From JBGSYN01 sp041750975 (lineage in GTDB: Bacteria > Pseudomonadota > Alphaproteobacteria > Geminicoccales > Geminicoccaceae), in the NCBI GenBank assembly GCA_041750975.1, contig JBGSYN010000039.1, forward strand, positions 1-18,162: a stretch of DNA of 18,162 bases, given 5' to 3'. The position numbers were made by a program, and so were the translations under genes. Positions within the stretch are counted from its first letter, which is position 1. Each line of letters starts with the position of its first letter. Below are positions 7,519 to 15,735 of the stretch, piece after piece. The notes beneath the pieces are model-generated. The model ran no database searches, was not told the DNA's origin, and saw nothing but the letters and a program-made list of their open reading frames with translations.

Positions 7519-8547
7519 TCAGTTCATTCGAGCCGATTCGAGGACGCTCCGAAAACGGTCGGCTACGCGTGCGAAGCCGGCATTGGTAGCGTGGATCTCG
7601 TCCGCCCAGTCGGTGGTTTGCAGGAGCGTGCCCCGCACATCGACGACGTGGACATGCGTCTCTGCTGGATCTCCGGCGATGGTCTCGAGCATGTCGTAGA
7701 GGGCGTCGATCAGAAACTTCGGAATATCCCGCTGCAATTGCGGATCGTCGATGCCCTTCGCTTTCATCGGTCCGCCGAGCCATTGGTCCTTCGCGGCCCA
7801 TAGCGGATCGCGCGCATCGCCTGGCTGGCCGCCGGGAAATGTGTGGTCGTAGCCATGGAGGACGATCGGCAGTCTCGCGAATCCAGCTTCGCTGCGAATC
7901 GTATCAATGACTTTTCGATAGGCCGTCTCCAGCCGCATCAGGATGCGAGCGAGTTCGAGCTTGTCGATGTGAAAGGCTGCATCCTTGCCGGGAGAGTGCT
8001 GTTTCAACATTTGCTGGAGGACCGGGACGCCGAACTCGTCCTCGCCGATCACATCGTTGCCGGCCGCCGAGAACAGGAATCCCGCAACCGGTCCTTCGGC
8101 GGCGCGAGCCTGGAGCGCCATCATGTATTCCGGGCGCCGATTGACCATATTCTCGGCCGTATCGCCGGCCGCATCGAGACTCCAGATCAGGTGATCGCCG
8201 CCGAGTTGATCGATAACATCCTCGATGATGAACGGGAACTGGAACCAGGAATCGCCCTCCGACACAAGAACGGGAAGCTTGGCGCCAAGGTCCCGGCGCC
8301 TTTGGAAGCGTATCCGTCGCCGGTTACGACAGATACCGTTGGCCCAGCGCAAAGCGTTCTCAGCGCCGCCGATATCGAACTCCGCCTCCGGCGTATCCAG
8401 CGCGACCTTGTTGGGATCGGGTAAGGGTCGCGGATCGAACGGCCCGGCAAGATCGCGATCGAACGTCAACAAGGCGCCGATCTCGGCCTCGGGAACGTCC
8501 GGATCGATCAGCATCTGCTTGAACTTGTCATATGAGATGCGGGTCAT
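7519..8547 (-). CDS. SGNH/GDSL-type hydrolase
   Basis: 342 residues from the ATG at 8547, chosen because GGAGG precedes it at good distance; a longer frame to 8715 would run into the divergent gene's promoter. All SGNH blocks are present: VSEGDSW (S100), SLDAAGDT (G128), FSAAGNDVIG (N164) and WADEIHATNAGF (D316, H319). Such enzymes hydrolyse esters: lipids, acetylated sugars or peptidoglycan substituents. The protein has no signal peptide or membrane segment, unusual for a GDSL lipase, and carries a basic stretch (RNRRRIRFQRRR, 75-86). It is followed by the GMC-DUF1080 gene, so a deacylating step before sugar oxidation is plausible but not shown. Confidence 0.85.
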   Translation of the reverse strand: MTRISYDKFKQMLIDPDVPEAEIGALLTFDRDLAGPFDPRPLPDPNKVALDTPEAEFDIGGAENALRWANGICRNRRRIRFQRRRDLGAKLPVLVSEGDSWFQFPFIIEDVIDQLGGDHLIWSLDAAGDTAENMVNRRPEYMMALQARAAEGPVAGFLFSAAGNDVIGEDEFGVPVLQQMLKQHSPGKDAAFHIDKLELARILMRLETAYRKVIDTIRSEAGFARLPIVLHGYDHTFPGGQPGDARDPLWAAKDQWLGGPMKAKGIDDPQLQRDIPKFLIDALYDMLETIAGDPAETHVHVVDVRGTLLQTTDWADEIHATNAGFARVADRFRSVLESARMN

Positions 8548-8617
8548 TGCATGAGCCTCCGTTGTCCTCGTTATCCGAACCTCGAACCGATCATACGCCA
8601 AGAAAAACGAAATGCTG

Positions 8618-8629
8618 TGCGAATTCGCA
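8618..8629. promoter_or_regulatory. 12 bp perfect palindrome, candidate operator
   Basis: TGCGAATTCGCA lies in the middle of the 148 bp between the divergent SGNH and protease starts. The area must hold both promoters; TATGAT on the minus strand (about 8590-8595) could be a -10 but no good -35 pairs with it. A palindrome in such a place is a reasonable binding site for a dimeric regulator. No regulator gene lies in the window. Confidence 0.35.
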
Positions 8630-8695
8630 TAGAATTGCCGAGAAAATAAGGCGATTCTGTCCGGAACGAGCGTGACCATCAGGGGGGATCGATCC

Positions 8696-10018
8696 ATGGC
8701 GTCGGCAACCACCAAAACCAGCTACGATCAGGTCGTCGCCCAGGCCCAGAAGCGGTGGAAGGGACGTCAGCGCGATGTTGCTGAGGCCAGACGCAATGCC
8801 GAAAAGGGTGCCTGGACCAAGCTCGACACGCCCGAGCGATTGATCCAACGCCTGGAAAGGCTGGGCGGTTGGCTGGCCGCCTCTCAGGGCGACGCGCCGC
8901 CTACGGGCGAAGACGCGATGGCCCGGGCCTTGCTCGCCGATACGCAAGTTGACCCGGCAACTGCCGTAGGTGAAGAGGAAGCGCTGGCAGTGGCGCGCAA
9001 GACGGCGAGTGAGATCCGCAGTAATCCGGAGACGCTCAATGACCGGATGTTCGAGCGAATACTTGGCAACTCGCGCGACCTGCTGTCGATCGAATTCTTC
9101 GAGCAAGGCTTGTCGGCAGCGGCCTCGGTTGGCCTCGTCTCGACGGATGGAACCGAGAACGGCACCGGCTTTCTGGTCGGTCCTGGCGTGATGATGACCA
9201 ACTGGCATGTGCTGGAAACTGCCGAGATGGCAGCTCGCAGCGACCTTATGCTGGATTTCGAAGCCAATCGCTTCGGGCCGCGCAAGACGGCCCAAATCTT
9301 TCCGCTCAATCCGACAGCATTGTTCGTTGCGGACCCGGAGCTCGATTTCGCACTGGTCGCTGTCGCACCCAAAGCCGTTCAGGGCCGCGAGCTGCGCGAC
9401 TTCGGCTTCCTACCGCTCATCGGCCGAACCGGTAAGGCGGTCGCTGGCGAGTACATCAATATCGTCCAGCATCCGGGCGGCAAGGTGAAACAGATGTGTG
9501 TCCGGAATAATCGCATTCTGGACCTGCCCGGCACCTCCCTCAATCCGGGCTCTCCGGAACTCGATCCGTTTCTCCTCTACGAGGCGGACACCGAGCGCGG
9601 CTCTTCCGGTTCGCCTGTCTGCAACGATCAATGGGAAGTCGTGGCGCTGCATCATGCGTCATTGCCGAGGAATTCACGCAGCGGCAAGGGCAAGTCCGAA
9701 AGCAGCGGCGACGCCGAGGAATGGATTGCCAATGAAGGTGTCAGGACATCGAGGATCGTCGCGAACCTTCGGGAGAAAAGGGAACAACTCGAGCCTGAGC
9801 ATCGATCTCGCCTGGAAGAACTGCTGACCCTTTGGAGCACGGACGATCAGCCCAACGCCGGAACGGCTGTGCGCGCTGAGGAATCGGGTCGAAATCGTGG
9901 AGGGGAGCGTGCTGGTCACTCGGTGATGCCGGGTCCCACGATCATCGGTGCCAGCGGACAGCGCGAAATCGAGATACCGTTGCGCCTTAAGATCGTGCTC
10001 GAGCTTGGTGAAGGCTAA
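8696..10018 (+). CDS. trypsin/V8-like serine protease with N-terminal helical region
   Basis: 440 residues from ATG 8696, preceded by AGGGGGG at about 9 nt; an in-frame GTG at 8672 is less likely. Residues 1-145 are helical and charged and end with ERILGNSRDLLSIEFFEQGL, a linker typical of a group of intracellular bacterial trypsin-like proteases. The protease domain (about 150-330) has all three catalytic residues: TNWHVL (H171), ELDFALV (D217) and RGSSGSPV (S304). A C-terminal tail ends EIEIPLRLKIVLEL (424-437), an amphipathic strand-like motif perhaps used for partner binding. No signal peptide, so activity inside the cell is expected. The gene stands alone on the plus strand, convergent with a membrane-protein gene only 4 nt away. 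Confidence 0.88.
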   Translation: MASATTKTSYDQVVAQAQKRWKGRQRDVAEARRNAEKGAWTKLDTPERLIQRLERLGGWLAASQGDAPPTGEDAMARALLADTQVDPATAVGEEEALAVARKTASEIRSNPETLNDRMFERILGNSRDLLSIEFFEQGLSAAASVGLVSTDGTENGTGFLVGPGVMMTNWHVLETAEMAARSDLMLDFEANRFGPRKTAQIFPLNPTALFVADPELDFALVAVAPKAVQGRELRDFGFLPLIGRTGKAVAGEYINIVQHPGGKVKQMCVRNNRILDLPGTSLNPGSPELDPFLLYEADTERGSSGSPVCNDQWEVVALHHASLPRNSRSGKGKSESSGDAEEWIANEGVRTSRIVANLREKREQLEPEHRSRLEELLTLWSTDDQPNAGTAVRAEESGRNRGGERAGHSVMPGPTIIGASGQREIEIPLRLKIVLELGEG

Positions 10019-10022
10019 TCGC

Positions 10023-10454
10023 TCAGGGCCGGGACATCAGATCGTCCCTGAAGCCCCGCCAATAGGTCCGACCGAGAACAAATCCGATGGCCAGATCATA
10101 GATCACGACGATCCAGAAGCCTGAAGCAACGTTCAATGCTGCAATGAAGAAGAAGATCACAAAGATAAAGCGGGCGACAAAAGCCCAGACAGCAAGGAAC
10201 GGATTGGCGATCGGGACGATCATGGCGGGAACATAGGTGACGGCGAAGAGGATCGCATAAAGACCGACCATCCGGACCCAGATCGTCGGGTAGGCGGCGC
10301 CGAAGTGCAGGAATTCCGTCAGCCAGCGGGGCCAAATGATGGCGACGACACCGAACAGCGCATCGATGGCGACAGCGATGGTGAGCCAGCGCTTGAACGG
10401 AGCCAGCGGATCGGCTGAGGCTGCGAGGGGGCGGGTTCCTAGTGCTGTCGCCAT
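10023..10454 (-). CDS. four-helix membrane protein, function unknown
   Basis: 143 residues from ATG 10454 (MATALGTRPLAAS; GGAAG about 12 nt upstream); an upstream extension would overlap the preceding cytochrome gene. Four hydrophobic helices are evident at about 21-42, 58-80, 85-108 and 110-130, with charged short loops and a basic C-terminus (RTYWRGFRDDLMSRP). No cysteine, haem motif or recognised family signature. It is the last gene of the alpha-dioxygenase operon, 17 nt after the second cytochrome, so it may serve as quinone-side partner, transporter component or anchor for the cytochromes; this is inference from position only. Confidence 0.75.
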   Translation of the reverse strand: MATALGTRPLAASADPLAPFKRWLTIAVAIDALFGVVAIIWPRWLTEFLHFGAAYPTIWVRMVGLYAILFAVTYVPAMIVPIANPFLAVWAFVARFIFVIFFFIAALNVASGFWIVVIYDLAIGFVLGRTYWRGFRDDLMSRP

Positions 10455-10471
10455 GATGGTCTCACTTCCAG

Positions 10472-11914
10472 CTAGAAGGTTTTGAGGTAGGCGAGGAGGT
10501 CGGCCTTCTGATCCGACGGCAAATCGGTACCCCACAGGTGCCCGGCATTGTCATTGCCGACGACTTCGGTGTCGTAGCAGAAGCCATCGGCAGGCGGATT
10601 CTGCGGTTCGCATGAAGGCGCCAGGAAGCCGCCTTTGTCATTGTCCAGAATATCCAGCCCGCGAAGGAATGCGGACGGCCGCTGTTCGGGTAATGCGAGG
10701 AGATCAGCCAATGTCGGAACCGAGCCGTTGTGAAGATAGGAGCCGTTGAGCCAAAGTCCTTCCAGCGGCTCGGCGATATAGCCCTCGACGTTTTGAAATT
10801 GGACGAAACCCCAATCATAGCCTTCGTCATAGGCGTTGTAGGCGTCTCGCGCCGCATCGTTCCACATCGCAACACGGTTCGGATCCGTTCCGACTTCCTC
10901 GATCGGAATAACGGTGAGCGTACGCGCCCCATCCGCACCATGACATTCGGCACAACTCTCCGAGAACAGAGCCTCGCCGCGCCTGACCGCGTCCGCTTCC
11001 GGCTGGTGCGGTGAGAGCGGTGCCGGCAGTTCGCGCAGGAAGGCTTCCAGTCTCGCAATCGCCTCGGCATCGTATTCGTCGGCAACGGTGCCATCGCCCA
11101 GGGCCGAACTCAGCACGACCTCGGGGATCGATGTGTTGAGCCCGTCCCAATGCAACGGTGCGCCTTCGCGGATATCTTCGCGTGCGTTGAGATTCCAAAT
11201 CGGCTGCATATCGGAGTTGCCGATCGTGCCGTCATCCTCGAGGCCGAGCATCCCGAACTTCACGGGGTTGAACGGATCGATCCTGCCTGGCCCCCAATCG
11301 GGACGCGTGTCGGCCCAGGCGAAATCCTGGCCTTGTTCCAAGAGTGCCTTGCGCGTGAAGGGAATGAAGGCGAAGCGATAGAGCAGCCGGTCGAGCATCG
11401 GGGGCTCGATCCCGGCGCTACGCATGGCCTCGAGAATCGGTCCGGGCGCGAAATCGTCGTCGTCGGCGCAACTCGTCAAGAATCGCTGATAACCCTGCAC
11501 ATCGACGGTGTTGCCGGCTCCTGCAACATAGATTTCTGGCTCGGCCTGGGCGTCCGATCGTGCCCGAACGGTATGGCAAAAAGCGCAATTGATTGCCATT
11601 CGCTCGACGCCGACGCGCGCCCGGGAGAACCCGATGGGGGTCGCCGACGGGTCCTGGCCGTGCTTCCAGACGAAGCCCAGTGACGCGTAGCCATCGGCAC
11701 CCGGCAGATGATCGCCGCAGATCTCTGGCAGGACGCGCCAAATGGCATAGGGGATGCCCGTGGCCCCATCATTGCCGATCGAGCCGTAATTGAAGTTTTC
11801 GGCCTCCTCGGCATAGAAGGGAATCTCTCGGACAAAGAAACGATCGTAGGCGAACCAGCCGCCGGCACCGATCAAGACCACGATGATGAGAATAATGAAC
11901 CATCGAGAGCGCAT
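10472..11914 (-). CDS. membrane-anchored di-haem cytochrome c, RoxA / fatty-acid dioxygenase-like (copy 2)
   Basis: 480 residues. An N-terminal hydrophobic helix (5-21) serves as anchor or uncleaved signal, placing the rest in the periplasm. Two c-haem sites: CAFCH (C110-H114) and CAECH (C321-H325). The segment WLNGSYLHNGSVPTLADLL (about 388-406) is the hallmark of di-haem cytochromes related to rubber oxygenase RoxA and to the Pseudomonas oleate 10S-dioxygenase and diol-synthase pair; the LHWDGLN loop (254-260) fits the same group. Members oxygenate lipids or isoprenoids, while others only transfer electrons or act as peroxidases. It is a clear paralogue of the upstream gene (same DWGPGRxDxFNP, HNGxVPTL and C-terminal LLAYLKTF). 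AGGACG in the junction gives the ribosome site. Confidence 0.85.
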   Translation of the reverse strand: MRSRWFIILIIVVLIGAGGWFAYDRFFVREIPFYAEEAENFNYGSIGNDGATGIPYAIWRVLPEICGDHLPGADGYASLGFVWKHGQDPSATPIGFSRARVGVERMAINCAFCHTVRARSDAQAEPEIYVAGAGNTVDVQGYQRFLTSCADDDDFAPGPILEAMRSAGIEPPMLDRLLYRFAFIPFTRKALLEQGQDFAWADTRPDWGPGRIDPFNPVKFGMLGLEDDGTIGNSDMQPIWNLNAREDIREGAPLHWDGLNTSIPEVVLSSALGDGTVADEYDAEAIARLEAFLRELPAPLSPHQPEADAVRRGEALFSESCAECHGADGARTLTVIPIEEVGTDPNRVAMWNDAARDAYNAYDEGYDWGFVQFQNVEGYIAEPLEGLWLNGSYLHNGSVPTLADLLALPEQRPSAFLRGLDILDNDKGGFLAPSCEPQNPPADGFCYDTEVVGNDNAGHLWGTDLPSDQKADLLAYLKTF

Positions 11915-11922
11915 GAAGCGTC

Positions 11923-13488
11923 CTAGAATGTCTTGAGATAGGCGAGCAGTGCCGATTTCTGCTCGGCCGAAAGATCGGTTCCATAGAGATGCCCTGCGTT
12001 ACTGTTGCCCGGTGCATCCGTGTCGTAGCAGAAACCGGCTTCCACGGATTCACCGGGCGTGCAACCGGGTGCAACGAAACCGCCCTGCTCGACATCAAAC
12101 AGATCGAGCCCGCGGACGAAAGCCCCGGGCCGGTCTGCTTCGGGCATCAGGAGATCGTGGAGCGTCGGCACGGCGCCATTGTGCAGATAGGGTGCGCGAA
12201 GCCAGAGACCGTCGAGCGGCATGTTGGCGTAGCCCCCGGTTTTTCTGAAGTTCTCGAACGCGTAGTCGGGATCGTCCTCGAACAATCGCCGCTGCAATAC
12301 GCTCAGCTCTTCGGTGTAGGAATTGAGGCGGCCTGGATCGGTTGCGATCTCGCCGATCGGCGTGACCTTGCCGAGAGTCTCGCCGGCAAATACATAGCCA
12401 CCGTCATCGCCACGATAGCCGTGGCAGGCCACGCATCGATCCATGTAGATGTCTCGCCCCGCGGTGAGGACCTCCGGGTCTTCACTATTTGGATTTGCCG
12501 GCGGCTTCAGATCGAGCAGCCAATCCGCGACCCGCTCGATCGACTCGTGATCGACCGTTTCCTCGGTGACGCCGGCGCCGATCGCGGCACTGAGATTCCG
12601 CTCCTGCAAGGAAGGATTGTTCCCATCCCAGTGGAGCTGCATCCCGTCGCGCGGTCCCTGATAGTAGATGCTGGGGAAATCGGCCGCGCCATGGATCTCG
12701 TCATCGTCCAGATCGTCGAAATCCTTGCCGAATTCCAGAAGCTTATAGGGATTGAACGTGTCGACACGTCCCGGGCCCCAATCGGATTGAGCCTCGAGCA
12801 GTTCGCCGAGCTTGGCGCGCTGGTCCAACATCCCTTCACGAACCTGCGGCATGACGATCAGACGCCAGACCAATCGATCGATCCAATCCAGCTCCGCGCC
12901 CATATCGTCGAGGATCGGAAAGAGATTGTCCGGGGCGAGCCTCGGATCGGGGCCGGCGTCGAGGACAACCTCGATGAACCGCATCAGGTCCAGATTGTTC
13001 GAGGGCATTGCCGGGATGATTGTCGGCGCCTCGTCCTCGGTCATGCGGACGGTGCCGGTGTGGCAGACAGCGCAGTTCAGCCAGACCAGATCGACGCCAC
13101 TGACGCGTCGCTGGCTGACGCCGATGGGAAGATCGCGTTGGCTGCCGTCCTCGTCCTCTTCGTAGAGGAAGCCGAATGCCTTGTAGTCGTCCCGGCCTTT
13201 AAATTCTTCCGGGTACAGTTTGGGCAGGGCCTGCCAAAGCCAATAGGGCAGTCCGCTTTCAGGTTCGCTGCCGATCGAGCCGTATTTGAAATGCTCGACG
13301 ATATTCTCGTAGTGCGGTGTGCTCGAATCGGAGAAACGCGCCAGGGCGACGCCACCAAGAATGAGCGCGACGAACCCGATAAGGAATATGATCGCAACGA
13401 CAATCAGGATTGCGGTTCGCCGCCAGCGGCTGCGGGCGCTGTGGCGTTGGACTGCGGTAACGAAATTATCGGCCTGCATCGCGCTCAT
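11923..13488 (-). CDS. membrane-anchored di-haem cytochrome c, RoxA / fatty-acid dioxygenase-like (copy 1)
   Basis: 521 residues with a basic N-terminus (ARSRWRR) followed by one membrane helix (about 26-50), then a periplasmic part. Haem sites are CAVCH (C139-H143) and CVACH (C352-H356). Family segments: SDWGPGRVDTFNPYKL (235-250), QLHWDGNNPSL (284-294), and WLRAPYLHNGAVPTLHDLL (429-447). It ends with the same LLAYLKTF as copy 2 and aligns with it along its length, so the pair arose by tandem duplication. A second ATG three codons in is an alternative start. The start overlaps the coupling motif TGA-GGG-ATG with the OYE gene. The tandem arrangement recalls the Pseudomonas 10S-DOX/7,10-diol synthase pair, but substrate is unknown here. 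Confidence 0.85.
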   Translation of the reverse strand: MSAMQADNFVTAVQRHSARSRWRRTAILIVVAIIFLIGFVALILGGVALARFSDSSTPHYENIVEHFKYGSIGSEPESGLPYWLWQALPKLYPEEFKGRDDYKAFGFLYEEDEDGSQRDLPIGVSQRRVSGVDLVWLNCAVCHTGTVRMTEDEAPTIIPAMPSNNLDLMRFIEVVLDAGPDPRLAPDNLFPILDDMGAELDWIDRLVWRLIVMPQVREGMLDQRAKLGELLEAQSDWGPGRVDTFNPYKLLEFGKDFDDLDDDEIHGAADFPSIYYQGPRDGMQLHWDGNNPSLQERNLSAAIGAGVTEETVDHESIERVADWLLDLKPPANPNSEDPEVLTAGRDIYMDRCVACHGYRGDDGGYVFAGETLGKVTPIGEIATDPGRLNSYTEELSVLQRRLFEDDPDYAFENFRKTGGYANMPLDGLWLRAPYLHNGAVPTLHDLLMPEADRPGAFVRGLDLFDVEQGGFVAPGCTPGESVEAGFCYDTDAPGNSNAGHLYGTDLSAEQKSALLAYLKTF

Positions 13489-13491
13489 CCC

Positions 13492-14838
13492 TCAAGCCGC
13501 CGCTCGATCCGGGATCTGCAAATCGGGTTTGGTCTCGTAAATCGACATCAGTTCCTGGACCATCCGGTCCCAATCGCCGCCGAAACGCTCGAGTTCGTAG
13601 CATCCCATCGGATTCTTGGGTGCATTCAGCAGGCATTTGTTGCAGAAGGTGCAGGGACGGTCCGGGTTGTCTCTGCCCGCCCGCCATTGCTGCGGCAGAT
13701 CGTTGTTCGCGACGAGGGCCCGGGTGATGGTCACGCCGTCGAGCCAACCGTCATTGATCAGTCTGCGCACCAGAGCCGCATCCTGGAATCCCCCGGTGCA
13801 GATCACCGGGATTTTGACATTGCGTTTGAACGCGTGCGCCACTTCCGCGGCGACACCTTCGACCGGATAGTGCTTCTTCATGCGAAACCAGATCCATTTG
13901 AAGATCGGCCGCAGCAGCGGATAGCGAAACAAAAGATAGTTGCGGAGAGTGTCGACGCCCGAGGATATCATCGCATCGTAGGTCGATGCGATGGTCTCGA
14001 AGTCGAAACCGCCCGGCGGCATCAGGGGATGGGGAAAGAGTGATCCGATCGAGGCGTGGATGGCGTCGGCTCCAGCCGCCTCGCACCATTTGGCTACCTC
14101 AATACCCTCATCGAGCGTGTTGCCTTTGCCCTCCCAGGGAATGACGTTGTTGTGGTCGATCCCGCTGAGCTTGACCTGCAGGTGATAGCCGTCGCCGACC
14201 TCGGCGCGAATGGCGCCGATGATATCCAGCAAGAAGCGGGCGCGGTTCTGCAGCGAGCCGCCATAGGCGTCCTTGCGGTCATTGATACCGGAACTCAGAA
14301 ACTGCGTGATGAGATAGCCGTGCGAGGCGTGAAGTTCGACGCCGTCGATCCCGGCCTCCCTGGCGCGCCGCGCACCCTGGGCAAAAGCGCGGATGGTCGT
14401 GTCGATATCGCGCGCCGTCATTGCCTTGCACAGAAAACCGTGCAGCGATTCCTTGTTCGAGGTCGAACTCAGCGCCGGCCGCTGCTGATTGTAGACGCCC
14501 GGGATATCCATCTGCCGCCCGGAATGACTGAGCTGCATGATGTAGCGGCAATCGTGTAGATGGACGGCTTCTGCAAGCTTGCCCCAGTCCTCGATCAGTC
14601 GATCGTCATGGATCGTGGCGTATCCCGCAATAATCCGGCCTTCCATGAGTACGGGAACATAAGACGAGATGATGGCGCCGACGCCGCCACGTGCGAATTT
14701 GTTCTCCCAATTGATTCGGGTCTGGGTGACGCCGCCGTCTTCATTGTCGAAGCGCCCGGAAATACTCGAGCGAAAAATTCGGTTCTTGACCTTGAGGTTG
14801 GGCCAGTCGAGCGGCTGAAAGATGACGTCCTCGCTCAT
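13492..14838 (-). CDS. Old Yellow Enzyme family NAD(P)H:flavin oxidoreductase with 4Fe-4S cysteines
   Basis: 448 residues. FMN-barrel signatures: IMQLSHSGRQ (100-109), GVELHASHGYLITQFLS (166-182; H170 and H173 with Y175 in the active site), NDRKDAYGGSLQNRARF and the phosphate loop VICTGGF (345-351). The C-terminus carries CTFCNKCLLNAPKNPMGC (C396, C399, C402, C413), resembling the 4Fe-4S site of 2,4-dienoyl-CoA reductase, but the second FAD/NAD domain of that enzyme is missing. Unusual is an aromatic, basic insertion at about 297-325 (RNYLLFRYPLLRP, FKWIWFRMKK), likely a membrane-facing amphipathic helix. OYEs reduce activated enones; 12-oxophytodienoate reductase of jasmonate synthesis belongs to the family. 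The junction TGAGCGATG couples it to the gene upstream. Confidence 0.88.
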   Translation of the reverse strand: MSEDVIFQPLDWPNLKVKNRIFRSSISGRFDNEDGGVTQTRINWENKFARGGVGAIISSYVPVLMEGRIIAGYATIHDDRLIEDWGKLAEAVHLHDCRYIMQLSHSGRQMDIPGVYNQQRPALSSTSNKESLHGFLCKAMTARDIDTTIRAFAQGARRAREAGIDGVELHASHGYLITQFLSSGINDRKDAYGGSLQNRARFLLDIIGAIRAEVGDGYHLQVKLSGIDHNNVIPWEGKGNTLDEGIEVAKWCEAAGADAIHASIGSLFPHPLMPPGGFDFETIASTYDAMISSGVDTLRNYLLFRYPLLRPIFKWIWFRMKKHYPVEGVAAEVAHAFKRNVKIPVICTGGFQDAALVRRLINDGWLDGVTITRALVANNDLPQQWRAGRDNPDRPCTFCNKCLLNAPKNPMGCYELERFGGDWDRMVQELMSIYETKPDLQIPDRAAA

Positions 14839-14841
14839 CGC

Positions 14842-15732
14842 TCAATGGTCCTTCTTCGTGGCCGCGAGGTAGATGGCGCGCAGCAGTCTCGGGACATAGT
14901 CATGGGCGGGACACTGCGCCCAACTCCCTGCACGGAACGCCCGCCCGGTCTCCGCACTGTTGTCCGCGACTTCGGCGAGTTGGAAGGCGATAAGTGTGCC
15001 GGGGCGGATGGGGTAGGGGAACGAATCGAGTTGGGTCGGCTCGCGGACGGTGCGAAGTGCGGCCTCCGGCGCCTTGAGGCATTGCTGAACGATGGTATCC
15101 GCGTTCAGGCGGGAGGATCTGGCCGGATCGGCGATGAGACCCCGCATCTCGACGAGGGCGCGTTCGATATTGTGCATGGCGACGCAGGTCGCATGGATCG
15201 CATGGGGGTTGTCGTCGGCGCGCTCGCGCAGCAGACGGAATGCCCGGACGATCTTGCCCGAGAGCCTCGATACCAGGCCGCGGACCGGGCCGGCGCGGAG
15301 ATAGCTATCGACTACCCTGGCGGCTTCATAGCTGCGGAAATCCGCATGATAATCATCCTTGAACAACCGCCCGACAATGCTTTGAACGTAGGGACCGGGA
15401 GAGCCCCCGACACCGCCACGCACCCATTTGCCGAGTTGCTCGACGTCGGGATCCGCGGTCAACGTCTCGACGCCGATCCGGTTCAATCGCGTTTCCAGTG
15501 CGTCGCGTGCCCTGGCGCGCGTTTCGTCGTCACGCGGCCGAAAGGCCGGCAGTGGCACGCCATCGATAGCGAGGACTCGAGCCATTCGCTCGAGGATCAC
15601 CTGGTTGAGCCACGGACCTTTTGGGGCGACGTCACGGTCGATTCGAGGGTCGGCATCGAGGATGTCGATCAATGCGGCATCGTCGATGCGGACGACGTCG
15701 ACCAACCAGGGAATTCGGGCGCGTCTTGCCAC
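14842..15732 (-). CDS. unrecognised protein, tentatively a compact P450/CYP74-like haem-thiolate enzyme
   Basis: 296 residues with a GTG start inside TGATCCGTG. I do not firmly recognise the family. The last 80 residues look like the end of a cytochrome P450: EAALRTVREP (223-232) near where the K-helix E-x-x-R would be, a strand PIRPGTLIAF (241-250), then FRAGSWAQCPAHDYV (266-280) with one cysteine (C274) and a helix RLLRAIYLAATKK. The segment resembles the CYP74 haem loop (KQCAGKDFVV type). The N-terminal part (LVDVVRIDDAALIDILDADPRI) also has a P450-like rhythm. Against this, the protein is much shorter than a P450, the E and R spacing is one residue long, and there is no AGxxT helix I can identify. 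Position between a fatty-acid dioxygenase and an OYE supports a hydroperoxide-processing role. Confidence 0.4.
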   Translation of the reverse strand: MARRARIPWLVDVVRIDDAALIDILDADPRIDRDVAPKGPWLNQVILERMARVLAIDGVPLPAFRPRDDETRARARDALETRLNRIGVETLTADPDVEQLGKWVRGGVGGSPGPYVQSIVGRLFKDDYHADFRSYEAARVVDSYLRAGPVRGLVSRLSGKIVRAFRLLRERADDNPHAIHATCVAMHNIERALVEMRGLIADPARSSRLNADTIVQQCLKAPEAALRTVREPTQLDSFPYPIRPGTLIAFQLAEVADNSAETGRAFRAGSWAQCPAHDYVPRLLRAIYLAATKKDH

Positions 15733-15735
15733 GGA

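Noticed and set aside
11989..14043. A 684-codon open frame on the plus strand
   Set aside because: It lies antisense to the cytochrome and OYE genes, whose haem and flavin motifs are unmistakable; long antisense frames are common in GC-rich DNA.
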